A stretch of DNA of 64,000 nucleotides from Siphonodentalium dalli (Eukaryota > Mollusca > Scaphopoda > Gadilida > Siphonodentaliidae), in contig CP136061.1 of assembly GCA_032622095.1 (NCBI GenBank), positions 119,612,754 through 119,676,753 on the forward strand, written 5' to 3'. A program made the position numbers and the translations under genes. Positions 55,001 to 63,515 of this stretch are shown piece by piece (positions within the stretch are counted from its first letter, which is position 1; every line of letters starts with the position of its first letter). The notes under the pieces were generated by a model. The model saw only the letters and a list, made by a program, of their open reading frames with translations. It did no database searches and had not been told where the DNA came from.

Positions 55001-58000
55001 TTCAAAGTTTAAGGACTCGTGGTCTCGTGAAATGGTATGATAAAATTCAAAAGAAACTTATGTTCTAGATTTTAAACTTTACACAAGTCCGTTCTGAATT
55101 GTACTTTTTAACATGACAGTTGAAATCTCGTGAGATCTGAATGCAGGGTTCTTGCACCAATTTTGAAATGAAATTCAAGGAGTTTCCAGGAGTATTTAGG
55201 GGCAATTTTCCAGGGTTTTTCCAGGAGTTCAATACTAAATATTCAAGGGTTTTCCAGGAATTGAATATACCGGTACATGTACTTGATTATGGGCTCTGGT
55301 TTCATTGAAGCATGGGACTAATTATAGATGTTATATCATATTTAAATATTCATACACATACTTGCACCTGTACAACTAAATATAATGGTAAGTTTTAATA
55401 AGCAGAAATTATTTCTCAATCACACGTATAACACATATACTCACAGAACTGTGGCAAAAGGAATTGTCATTTTTTTTCTGTCCAAAGTTCAAGACATGAA
55501 CCTAGCCCGAACACACTGAATTACATGGTTTTATTTTCACCACAGTAGAACTGGTTGGCGATGGCACTGTCTGGGAACATTTTTTTAAATGTTCTGCTCA
55601 TTGTACTACAGCTGTTGTAACTGTAGTGCTTAGATACCAATGTTACTGTAGCAGACAACAATAATTCAGCTTTAGAATGTAAATATAACCCCAGCTGGCA
55701 TTCACAGCCACAATACAGTCAATGGCTGATTGCGGTGGAGGGTAAACGCTTTTGTGGCGAGATGTCGCCTTTGTTTTAAAAACTTTGACGTTTCAAATAT
55801 GGGTGAACATGCACTTAAATCCCACATGAAAGGGGCAAAACACGTGACAGCTTCTCGAAATATACAATCGACGGCACATTATCAAGCTTCATGCCTCCAT
55901 CGCCTGCAAGTTCTAACACTGTCCCTCGCCCTCGGGAGGTGTCCGCATCTGACAGAGACGTTATATCAACAAACAATGAAACAAGTACGGGTGCTCGACT
56001 AGGTCCTATTGCAGTTTCATCTGAGGTATGCTTTGGTGAATTCATTGAATTTTCTAGGTCATAATATTGCATCATGTATGTGCAGACAACTCACGTATTT
56101 ACGCATACTCAGTTACAGACATTTCTATTGGCTGAATAGGGAAGTCAATTGGGAATTGGCCAATAAGAAACGTGTTAACATAATGTCACAACTCTGCTCG
56201 ACTTCTGACCTTGTGTTACCGTAAAACCGATGAAATTAGAAGGAATTAATTTCCCAACTCGCAGCGATCGTTTCAATAAAATTTAATAGAGCATTTTCCA
56301 GGGTTTTCAAGGAGTGGGATTGGATTCAAGGGTTATCCAGGGCCCTTGAAAATAAATAATTTATTTCCAGGGTTTTCCAGGACCCGCGGGAACCCTGGAA
56401 TGAAACCGAAAGTAGTTTACGTTTGTTGATACGTGGCCTACAATGTTTTCTCTATAAATGAGACAATAAAATGTATAACTGCACAGTAGCTGTTTTCCTG
56501 AAGAATACTTTGTTAATTTGTTATCAAACTTGCATGTTTCTGTGTGATAGATGATAACAAATTTTGTTTAATTTTTTTCTTTAATGAAATTACGAAAAAT
56601 TGAAAAATGCAAAAGGAATTCAATTATTTAAAATCTCCCGGATGGTGACCCCAATCTCACGGAAAATCGTGACCAATCTCCCGGAAAATATTTTTTTTAG
56701 GGTAACAGGTCTGCTCACATCCCAGGTCATGATGGATAATATTAGTCTCATCCCATACTTAAGCTTACCAGTGGGTAAGACAAACATAAGCCAACTTACC
56801 AAAGATGGAAATGCTACACCAAAACTATAACATGACTGGCCCATATCATCGAGCAAGCCTGAAAATGAAACATGAATCATTGTTTAGTTATGTCAATGTC
56901 GGTGGATACATAAATTTGCAGATCCTCTTAGTGATAACTACGGGCGAATTTGGCATGTTCGTGCTTTCGGTTTCCATGAAATAACCGCAGAGGTTGACCA
57001 TATTGATATTTCATTGATTTGTGAAATTTTCAAGGGCATTACCAGTGATGATATCAAAAGGCCATCAGGACGAATTGAGTTATTGGTTGGCACTGACTCG
57101 TGCGTGTTGCTTCCAAGGTTGAAAAGCCAGTCTGGAAACCTTCAGCTCATGGAAAATCAATTTGGCATGTGTATTCGTGGACATCATCCGTTATTAGGAA
57201 CGGCAGATAAACGTGTTAAGTCTCAAAACTTGAATCACTTCTTTGTTAAACCTATTCAGAAAGTTCGTATGCCTGCAAAACAAATTGAATACGCGCGCTC
57301 ATCAAATACCAATGAAGTCGAGTCGTTAGAAAAGACATCACCCTTTGTAGGATGCCTGAGTAAAATCCAAGATAATTATCTTCAGTACAGCACACGCAGT
57401 AGTGAGAATGCGACATCGTGTTTTCGTATTTTCGTTCGTGCGACCATCCTCATATGTGTGCTGGTTAATTTGTTTATGGTTCCACCATGCTCGAAGTCCA
57501 CAATTGATGACACATTATGCATATCCGAAATGGGGTCTACATTTTCCTGCGGATATTTTGATTCCGGAATTATTTGCCGACCACTTCAGAGTACTATATC
57601 AATACGTGAATTGAATGTCACAAAAGGACGACCAAATTTGATTGGTTTCCATCCACACGCATGTGATATTAACGTGAACAAAGGCAATTGCCGTGCATCG
57701 GCGGTTGTTGTATCTTGTATTATGAGACCTTCTTCACAAATCATCCGATCATCGGATATTTCATGGAGATTCATGTTAATGATTATGAGATGTAATTCGC
57801 TCCGCGGGGGGAGTGTATCACACGGTTGTGATAAGTTCGTCAGTTGGTTGGGGTATGGCGACCAACGCTTAGTAACAGAACCCATTGTCGAGGACCAGGA
57901 GTTTTCGCGAGTTACGTTTGTAAACTGGAATAACTTTACCACTCATTTCTCACCTCTTCTCTCGTCCAACTATTCAGGTCTATTGCCTTCAATCCACATG

Positions 58001-61000
58001 CAGCCAAATGCCCACCAATGTGTAAGTGATCGTGGTGATGTCATTATGAATGTGTGTGTCAGTACCTATAAACATGTCTCTTCGGAAAACATTCAGATAC
58101 CGTATGGACTGTTATTGTATCTGTGAATGACTATGCAAATCGCTAAAACAGTGGACGATTGCGACGAAGACAATTGCTTTTAATTCGGTTTGCTTTTTGC
58201 AAGCGCATCTAACAATCTTCTGCTTTGTGTAACCGTGTACATTATCATGTTCTGTGGTAAATATTTTCTTCTGAGATATATTCGTTCATATACAGTTTGT
58301 ACAGGTATATCATTCAATAGGTTCTGTGAATTTATCCTTATGCTCTAAAGTTGGTTTATTGGTATAGTGTTGTTCTTATTGTGTCTCCATAGTAATATTA
58401 TTTATGTATTGCCATATATCAAATGCATTTGCTTGGTCTTACATATATCTCACATGCATATGGTTTTTCTATATAGTGCCATATATCACACACATATGGC
58501 TGGTCATTGCTATACTATATCACTTGCCTATGGTTTGTGTACTTATTACTATATATTGCATACCTTACCTACTCGTCCTCATCCATGTGACATATATACT
58601 GATTCATTCAATTTCTATTTCAGGTTGAAACAATAAATAATTGTTTTACAACCATGGCGTTATAGCATTTCTTTGACCATACGAAACATTTCTAAGAGAG
58701 ATCCATGCACCCTCTGGGGACCTCATTCTGCAAATGACAGGCACACTATTTGCAGGCTTGATAGAGTTAGTAACTCACCTCTGATGACAAAGTACATCAT
58801 TTTAAAGAAATCAACTCCACCATCTCTGCTTATTACAACAACCTCATATCCCTTTTTAGGTACCTGCAATGAAAATACGACAGGGACGTTACTTGTGACG
58901 ATAAATCTTTAGTCAGTTTTGAAGGTAAATTGTGCGATTTTTAAGCATGTGTGTCACAATGAAAATCATTTGTTGTTAAGTTTTTTCCTGATATGATAAA
59001 CGAGAGGCATTAAATTCACAATGGGGGCCTCATTTTGCAAATGTCAGACACACTATTTCAGCCCTCATAATTGGCTACGGCAATCGGCAATGCCGAAGCC
59101 ATTTGCTGAAGCAAACTGGGCCACGATAAAGGGTTGCCGTAGCAGATTGCCGAAGCCAAACAATCTGAATTAAAAGGGCTGCTATTTCCAGGATTGGTTG
59201 ATGGCCATGGCAAATTTCTCAAGACCTAAATCTTCCAAAAATGAAGCAACATCTTGTAACTAATGGTTGATTAAAAAGCTACATTATAACTTAACCCTTT
59301 TTCTACTAAATAGATTCTTCCCTCAAGAATAAATGTATAGATGGAATTCTCTATTACTCATCTGGAACGACGATCAGGAAATAGAAGCAGACAACAGACA
59401 AATTAGAGGTATGAATTATTTCCCTTTGAAATCCAAGAGTATAGCTACATTTCACAACTTTAGGTTGCCCAGGTTACAACACAAGCAAATCAGTGGAATG
59501 ATATTTATGTGAGCATGGAAAAATTAGTCACCTCAGAAACTTAAAGATTTTGAGTCGCTTTAACCAAATAATAAAATAAACAAAGAAGGATAACTCTAGA
59601 ATGGAAAATGCAAACATCGTCATTTGACACTCAGTTATGATGGCGAATATCCATACCAAGTGTCATTCAGACCAATGGCCCTTGATGGAGATATCTGTGC
59701 AGATGGACAAAATAAAAAGATTTGCAGATAACAAGAAACATGAACAAAGTCATTTGCCCAGCTTTTAAAATTAGTAATGATGGTAAACTTATTACCAAAT
59801 TTCATTGAGATCCAATAACCTACAGCTGAAATATATGCCCGGACGGACAGACGAAACAAGGTCAATCCAGTATAAACCCCATTTTTCTTCAAAAAAGTGG
59901 GGGTATAATTAAATGCATGTGTACTCACTATATTAACCACACCCACTACATTGTTGTATCTTATTGTCAACCCCAAATCATCATGTAGTTCTATAAAATC
60001 CGAGAAATAGTTCCTCCCTGGGAAATCTAGGTTATATTGTTCTGCAGCAAGTCGCCAGTTCTCTGAAGCACCTATAAAAAAAAAGAAGTGGTACATTATA
60101 TGGAGAAGATTCTCCCAGGTCATTCTCTAGCTAGGATGGTCCCTGGCAAGCCTTGAAATAGTGTGTCTGTCATTTGCAGAATGAGGTCCCCAGAGGGTGA
60201 ATTTGGTGATGCTAGCCCGCTATGCGGGGTAGCATCACTAAATTCACCCTCTGGGGACCTCATTCTGCAAATGACAGACACACTATTTCAAGGCTTGGTC
60301 CCTGGTAAGGCAGTCTGCTGTCCCTGCATGTATACAAAACTGATTTTTAAAGGCCCACTTAATTTTCGAACCCCCAGATCACATTATATAAAATATATGC
60401 CATTTTATATACCATTTGAAAGAGGAAGCTCCAAAACATTGTATTTTCAATTTATTCGATGTAATAAACTGTGAACATGTTGTTTTTGTTGAGAAACCAA
60501 CGTCTGTTATATGCTGAAGTTTCTACACAGTCTATTATTATCAATGGAAGGGGAATAACTCTATATTTTAGATATAGTTATCCCCTTCCATTGAAAATAA
60601 ACTATAGTTTGAATTCTGTTGCATTCTGCGAGCCATAATGGTGGAAATGATTTTATAATTTCAACTATTTTCTATTACTCTATGGGCACCTTCTGAGACA
60701 CAGACGTTCCAAATGGTGATGAATTATAGTATTTTAATCATATTTTATGGCATATATTGTTATTAAAATCGCATATCAACACACTATAAAAAAATAATCG
60801 GTGACTCGAAAATTAAGTGGGCCTTTAAGTTGTTATTTTTGACTGAGATGTAATTCTATTAAAGGATTGATGACATAATTTCAAGGTATAAACCAATTTG
60901 TGCTGATCACAAACTTACATTTTACAAATTTGAAATTTGGGCCAAATGTGTTTATACAGTGTAATTACATTAGGAAATATAGAATTTTTAAAGGGACTTC

Positions 61001-63515
61001 GTTGTAGGTTATAATTTAGAAATAACATTTATCATTATGATAATTTTCTCACGAATATACTAACGATATAGCATAATGATGATACGAATGCAATATTATT
61101 CACAAAACATGGTTTGTGTCAGAGTAAATTCAGGTCAAGTGTTGTTTAGTTTCTCACAAAAATAGCAGTGAATTGTTCATTTGCAGAGTCAAGATGTTGC
61201 ATCATTTCCTTATTTAGATTCATTGTGCGTCGGTTGTAAAACCCCTAATTTGGAGTGTCTACAACTTACAACTCACAATACTATCATTTAGTAAATTCCT
61301 TATTTGGTATGTATTATCATATATACGTTAGGAAAAAATACTAACTGGATTGAAAAATATTCATCTCTTTGCAAGAACACTTATATTATGTACACATTTT
61401 CTGTCTGATCATTTCCCAATCATGAAGTAACGTGGATTGGTTGGATTGTGAACTGATAGCGGGTAGAATTGGTAGATTAAAATAAAATTTGGTGTGATTT
61501 GAATGCGATTGTTGATGGTGCCAAAACTTTTATCTTAGCATCCCACAGGGCAATAGAACATTTTCATTGGACGATCCAGTAGTTCCAAGTGTTTGTCTAT
61601 AAACAAATGGTTCTGTAACATTTTTGATGTTTGTTTACATAATAAAGCGTACAAACGTGACAATAACATGCAATATTTATGATTGGTATAAGAATAACAT
61701 CTATCTATTATATATATTAATGTTCTTTCTGTTTATGGCAGTTTTAGTGAATGTGACTATTTCACAGCTATACCCACAGCGAAGGAGCCTGCATCTTAAA
61801 TAAACATACCGTGATAACGGTCTGGAGTCAGCATGCCCTGCGTATGTGGATGGACCTGACTAGCACCGGCATGTGGCATCAAATCCATGATCATCATCGG
61901 ATATTTGAATTCTTCATCCAATTGGTGGATCTTTCTGAACCTATTCACAGATAAAAGCAAATTAATACTACTCTATAGAGTGTAATATATTCCTTTAACC
62001 CTTTGAGTGCCAGGGGCCGATCTCATCGGCCCTAAACCTACAAAATAAGTCTGTTAAAGAATATAAGAATAAATTATTAAAATTGTAAAAAAACCAAAAA
62101 AAATAAAAAATTATTAGGCCAATGCATTCTCTTATATATGCGAGGCGACCTATGGTCGACTCGCATATATAAGAGAATGCATTGGCACAGGGTATATGGG
62201 TTGATACAAAAATCGACCTGGCACTCAAAGGGTTAACAAGAGTTTTCAGGGCGATCTAAATAATCTAACATTCAGCAAACACTGCTGGGCTGATAATGAG
62301 AAACTCATACATTATCAGCAACTCAGCTCAGTAAATGTTAAGTTGGTGATAACACTTATTATTACTTAACAGCAACCCTTTGCTGTGGCCCAGTTTTCTT
62401 CAGCAAATCGCTTCGGCATCGCTGATTGCCTTAGCCAATTATGAGGACTGGTTTAAGGCAGGGTAAAAATCAACTTGCATAGTCATATCCCTGGATCATC
62501 CTGTAAATACATAGAACCGTACCATAGGGAACCGTGCATATTAGGACTGCAACGAATCACTGCTGTTTCGGTGAATCACGATGTTTACCGGCGTTGAGAT
62601 ATGCGGTTCGTTCCTTAATTATTCCAGTATGTTTTCGATCTATAGTTTTGTAGTCTAAACGCATGCCCAATCACTCTGAGAGAACTCTTTTCATTGGCTG
62701 TAACCACCATATTTCCGTAGTTTCATGTTCTGTTAACTATTCAAAATTCTTGTTCTTCCATTATATCGATGGTTGATGTCTCGACCTTTCAAATTTAAAA
62801 TCAATAACATGTTGAAACTATCAGACCATGATAAAATTACAAGTTCTCAACTGGTCATAGGCGAGGTAACTCCAAAAATTGTCTTTCCGTCGGCAAAATT
62901 TAAATTGCCTATATGGAAACACTTCGGTTTTAGTGCCTTTGAGAAAGACGGTTGGAGGAAAATCAACAACACCAAAACAATATGCATAATTTGCAAAGTA
63001 TGCAAAAGTTGTAAAGTGGTCCAATTTTCAGTCTGGAATTTATCACGATATGTATCGTATCGTTGCAAAAAAACGTGATACGTATCGAATCGTGAGGTGG
63101 GCGTATCATTGCAGTCCTATTGCATATATAAGAGAATGCACTGGCTTACAAGGTAAATATTGTTAGGCCAATGTATTCTCTTATATATGGGAGACACGCA
63201 TATATAACAGAATGCCGCTGTGCAGGATAGCGTCACTAAATTCACCCTCTCTGGACCTCATTTTTCAAATGTCAGACATACTATATCCAGGCCTGTAAAT
63301 CAAGTCCATGGTTTTATTGAGAATGGCCTAAATGTGTTTAAGCTCACCATTGCGCAGCAACATCCATCATTCCCATGAAATGTTTTTCTGTCCAGTTGTG
63401 TGGATGGTGTGACTTCATGATGAAGAGGCTGTGGTAGGTGTCCAGTCGGAATGCATTCGAGGCTGAATATGCATACTCAGTGTCAATGCGACCGAATGAA
63501 TCCTCTGCAGTATTT
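52095..63515 (-). CDS. HIT-superfamily (GalT/Ap4A phosphorylase-like) protein, partial multi-exon gene
   Basis: Seven exons join in frame on the minus strand: 63515-63348, 61940-61810, 60071-59929, 58863-58779, 56858-56800, 53375-53277 and 52211-52099, about 266 residues of the C-terminal part; the 5' end lies beyond the right edge. The second listed exon has GASQVHPHTQGML. A Ser-x-x-His-Pro-His-x-Gln block is the active-site signature of galactose-1-phosphate uridylyltransferase and the Ap4A phosphorylase branch of the HIT superfamily, where the second His is the nucleotidylated residue. The following exons (GASENWRLAAEQYN, IPAFGRIVSRGSVSSML) fit the same fold. Function is probably nucleotidyl transfer or hydrolysis; the substrate is unknown. 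The 3' end is uncertain: reading through the last exon gives AGG TAG (stop at 52097-52095), while a weak GTAGCA donor could join an open exon at 51850-51445. Introns carry a BEL/Pao remnant, hAT-like elements and several miniature elements. Confidence 0.75.
52099..52211 (-). CDS. HIT-like gene exon (basic helix); possible last exon
   Basis: 113-nt exon encoding VDPFTVHRLLKKSIEKRLKK and a short tail. It is followed by G TAG CAC: unspliced, the frame stops at AGG TAG; spliced at the weak GTAGCA, two bases remain for the next exon. A polyadenylation-like AATAAATAAAC on the minus strand near 51573 fits the unspliced model. Confidence 0.65.
52454..52533. mobile_element. B7: right half of a mariner-type element
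   Basis: Matches only the right arm, GCCATATTTCCGACTAAATC to GGTATTACTG then TA. Confidence 0.8.
52710..52962. mobile_element. A (double hairpin, 253 bp), duplication TTAAGTAC
   Basis: CAAGCCGTGAAATAG ... AATTTCAAGGCTTG with exact TTAAGTAC at 52702-52709 and 52963-52970. In the HIT-like gene intron. Confidence 0.9.
53020..53190. repeat. diverged satellite monomer
   Basis: AAAATCCAAGATGGCTGCCA and GTCAAGATGGCCACCAGCGG, with GCTCCCATCTAGAAGT. Confidence 0.65.
53277..53375 (-). CDS. HIT-like gene exon (IPAFGRIVSRG)
   Basis: 99-nt exon in phase 0, encoding KNKIPAFGRIVSRGSVSSML and SEISSLELFM. Acceptor ATTATAG, donor GTAAGT. Confidence 0.72.
53600..53690. repeat. cluster of TTGGCC words
   Basis: AAATTGGCCATTGGCCATTT and further AAATTGGCCAA words, each self-complementary at GGCC. 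Confidence 0.75.
53965..54295. mobile_element. degenerate long-form A element
   Basis: TTGCAGAAAGAGGTCCAAAG ... TCTATATCCCCAAATTGG ... GGGTGCACACCACCATCTTG ... CAGAATGAGGTCCCCCAGAT follows the order of the 45.5 kb copy with many changes. Confidence 0.65.
55144..56397 (+). mobile_element. hAT-like element with zinc-finger remnant
   Basis: Ends CAGGGTTCTTGCACC and GCGGGAACCCTG, flanked by GAATG (55139-55143, 56398-56402). Subterminal CCAGGGTTTTCCAGGA words recur at both ends. It contains a zinc-finger coding remnant (55730-56002). hAT usually gives 8 bp, so the 5-bp repeat may be partial. Confidence 0.72.
55730..56002 (+). pseudogene. hAT-associated CX2C...HX5H zinc finger, frameshifted
   Basis: The frame reads ARCRLCFKNFDVSNMGEHAL then KSHMKGAKHVTAS: C-x2-C-x16-H-x5-H, the N-terminal finger typical of a group of hAT-family proteins in aquatic animals. 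It is out of frame with the upstream ATG at 55722 (MADCGG-) by one base, and the downstream STNNETSTGARLGPIAVSSE is in another frame, so the copy is broken. That downstream frame runs to a GTATGC donor-like site near 56025. Confidence 0.6.
56800..56858 (-). CDS. HIT-like gene short exon (LLDDMGQSCYSFGVAFPSL)
   Basis: 59-nt exon with acceptor TTTCATTTTCAG and donor GTAAGT. Phases join exactly to its neighbours. It sits between a transposon end at 56730 and the BEL/Pao remnant that begins about 30 bp upstream. Confidence 0.72.
56890..58650 (+). mobile_element. BEL/Pao LTR retrotransposon, 5'-truncated and internally deleted
   Basis: A pol fragment of the DUF1758 type (below), then a purine-rich tract (GCGGGGGGAG, 57804-57813) followed by TGTATCACACGG, which marks a 3' LTR of about 57814-58650 ending near AATAATTGTTTTACA. 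Reverse transcriptase, RNase H and integrase are missing: only ~600 bp separate the pol fragment from the purine tract. No 5' LTR, so no target duplication. It begins ~30 bp from a HIT-like gene exon. Confidence 0.65.
56900..58126 (+). pseudogene. BEL/Pao pol fragment (DUF1758 region) with trailing open frame
   Basis: Upstream of any start codon the frame already reads GRIWHVRAFGFHEITAEVDH, then RPSGRIELLVGTDSCVLLP and LMENQFGMCIRGHHPLL, the order and spacing of the retropepsin-like DUF1758 region of BEL/Pao polyproteins. From about residue 75 after the IELLVG block the sequence is not recognisable. The frame stays open for 370 codons in total, through the purine tract and into the presumed LTR, which is probably chance. 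A short hydrophobic stretch (RATILICVLVNLFMV) is visible. Defective. Confidence 0.6.
58707..58760. mobile_element. half copy of element A next to HIT-like exon donor
   Basis: CACCCTCTGGGGACCTCATT ... TATTTGCAGGCTTG; right half only, ending about 18 bp from the donor of the 58779-58863 exon. Confidence 0.75.
58779..58863 (-). CDS. HIT-like gene exon (VPKKGYEVVVISRDG)
   Basis: 85-nt exon encoding VPKKGYEVVVISRDGGVDFF and KMMYFVIR. Acceptor TTTCATTGCAG, donor GTGAGT. A half copy of element A ends about 18 bp past the donor. Confidence 0.75.
59021..59198. mobile_element. half copy of element A interrupted by J2
   Basis: GGGGGCCTCATTTTGCAAAT ... CACACTATTT then J2, then CTATTTCCAGGATTGG, the displaced family-A end. 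Confidence 0.7.
59059..59181. mobile_element. J2: 123-bp element, 6-bp duplication CTATTT
   Basis: Same as J1 apart from one base (GCCGTAGC for GCCTTAGC). Exact CTATTT at 59053-59058 and 59182-59187. Confidence 0.88.
59199..59928. other. HIT-like gene intron, no recognised feature
   Basis: No coding or repeat structure identified; the minus-strand frame starting at 60123 only partly overlaps the true exon. Confidence 0.5.
59929..60071 (-). CDS. HIT-like gene exon (GASENWRLAAEQYN)
   Basis: 143-nt exon encoding ASENWRLAAEQYNLDFPGRN and ELHDDLGLTIRYNNVVGVVNI. T-rich acceptor ending TTATAG, donor GTGAGT. A family-A element starts 76 bp upstream. Confidence 0.8.
60147..60297. mobile_element. A (single hairpin, 151 bp), duplication GTCCCTGG
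   Basis: Almost perfect palindrome CAAGCCTTGAAATAG ... CTATTTCAAGGCTTG with exact GTCCCTGG at 60139-60146 and 60298-60305. The shortest complete member. Confidence 0.92.
60347..60828. mobile_element. F4: TTAA-flanked palindromic element
   Basis: TTAAAGGCCCACTTAATTTT ... AATTAAGTGGGCCTTTAA, both TTAA intact. Confidence 0.87.
60990..61798. repeat. dispersed ~800-bp repeat, copy 2
   Basis: Direct homology with 43374-44170, with small indels; immediately precedes a HIT-like exon. Confidence 0.75.
61810..61940 (-). CDS. HIT-like gene exon with HPHTQ active-site block
   Basis: 131-nt exon, phase 1 to 1. It encodes YPMMIMDLMPHAGASQVHPH followed by TQGML; this is the diagnostic exon. Acceptor TGTGAATAG, donor GTATGT. 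Confidence 0.8.
61995..62236. mobile_element. D5: family-D element with internal deletion
   Basis: TTAACCCTTTGAGTGCCAGG ... TGGCACTCAAAGGGTTAA, shorter than D1. Confidence 0.86.
62370..62451. mobile_element. J3: diverged, truncated J copy (inverse)
   Basis: AACCCTTTGCTGTGGCCCAG ... TTGCCTTAGCCAATTATGAG, inverse to J1, one end missing. Confidence 0.7.
62542..63119 (+). mobile_element. hAT-like 578-bp element with BED-finger remnant
   Basis: Ends TAGGACTGCAACGAAT and TCATTGCAGTCCTA, flanked by GTGCATAT (62534-62541) and TTGCATAT (63120-63127), an 8-bp duplication with one change. Ends of the TAGGNCTGCAA type are found in hAT elements. Confidence 0.78.
62776..63078 (+). pseudogene. N-terminal BED-type zinc-finger fragment of a hAT transposase
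   Basis: About 100 codons. KLPIWKHFGFSAFEKDGWRK followed by KTICIICKVCKSCK matches the aromatic W..FGF and first C-x2-C of a BED finger as in ZBED-like transposases. The second half of the finger (H..H) and the catalytic domain are gone, so only the 5' coding end survives an internal deletion. Confidence 0.6.
63216..63296. mobile_element. half copy of element A
   Basis: TGTGCAGGATAGCGTCACTA ... CACTCTCTGGACCTCA ... ATACTATATCCAGGCCTG, right half only. Confidence 0.7.
63348..63515 (-). CDS. HIT-like gene exon (upstream of active site)
   Basis: 168-nt exon encoding NTAEDSFGRIDTEYAYSASN through HNWTEKHFMGMMDVAAQ. Acceptor TTCTTTACAG, donor GTGAGC. It resembles the strand region before the HIT block in GalT-like proteins. 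Confidence 0.75.

Larger units (their letters stand above)
54323..56730. mobile_element. composite element with ATGACCTGGGATGTG inverted ends
   Basis: Ends ATGACCTGGGATGTG (54323) and inverse (to 56730). After the left end sits a separate ~120-bp hairpin (TGGAAAAATCT...AGATTTTTCCA), absent from the right end. CTCACGG and GTCACGG words recur near both ends. A hAT-like element (55144-56397) is nested inside. No clear target duplication. Confidence 0.65.
62520..63216. mobile_element. fragment of family C split by a hAT-like element
   Basis: Left part CATAGGGAACCGTGCATA and right part GCATATATAAGAGAATGCAC to ATATAACAGAATGC read as a family-C hairpin once 62542-63119 is ignored. Confidence 0.65.

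Noticed and set aside
58367-58636. Overlapping ORFs at 58.4 kb as coding
   Set aside because: Low-complexity CATATATCACA repeats within the presumed BEL/Pao LTR.
59635-60123. 162-codon minus-strand ORF as a single-exon gene
   Set aside because: Only the middle (60071-59929) has splice sites and family-like sequence; the rest is intron read-through on both sides.
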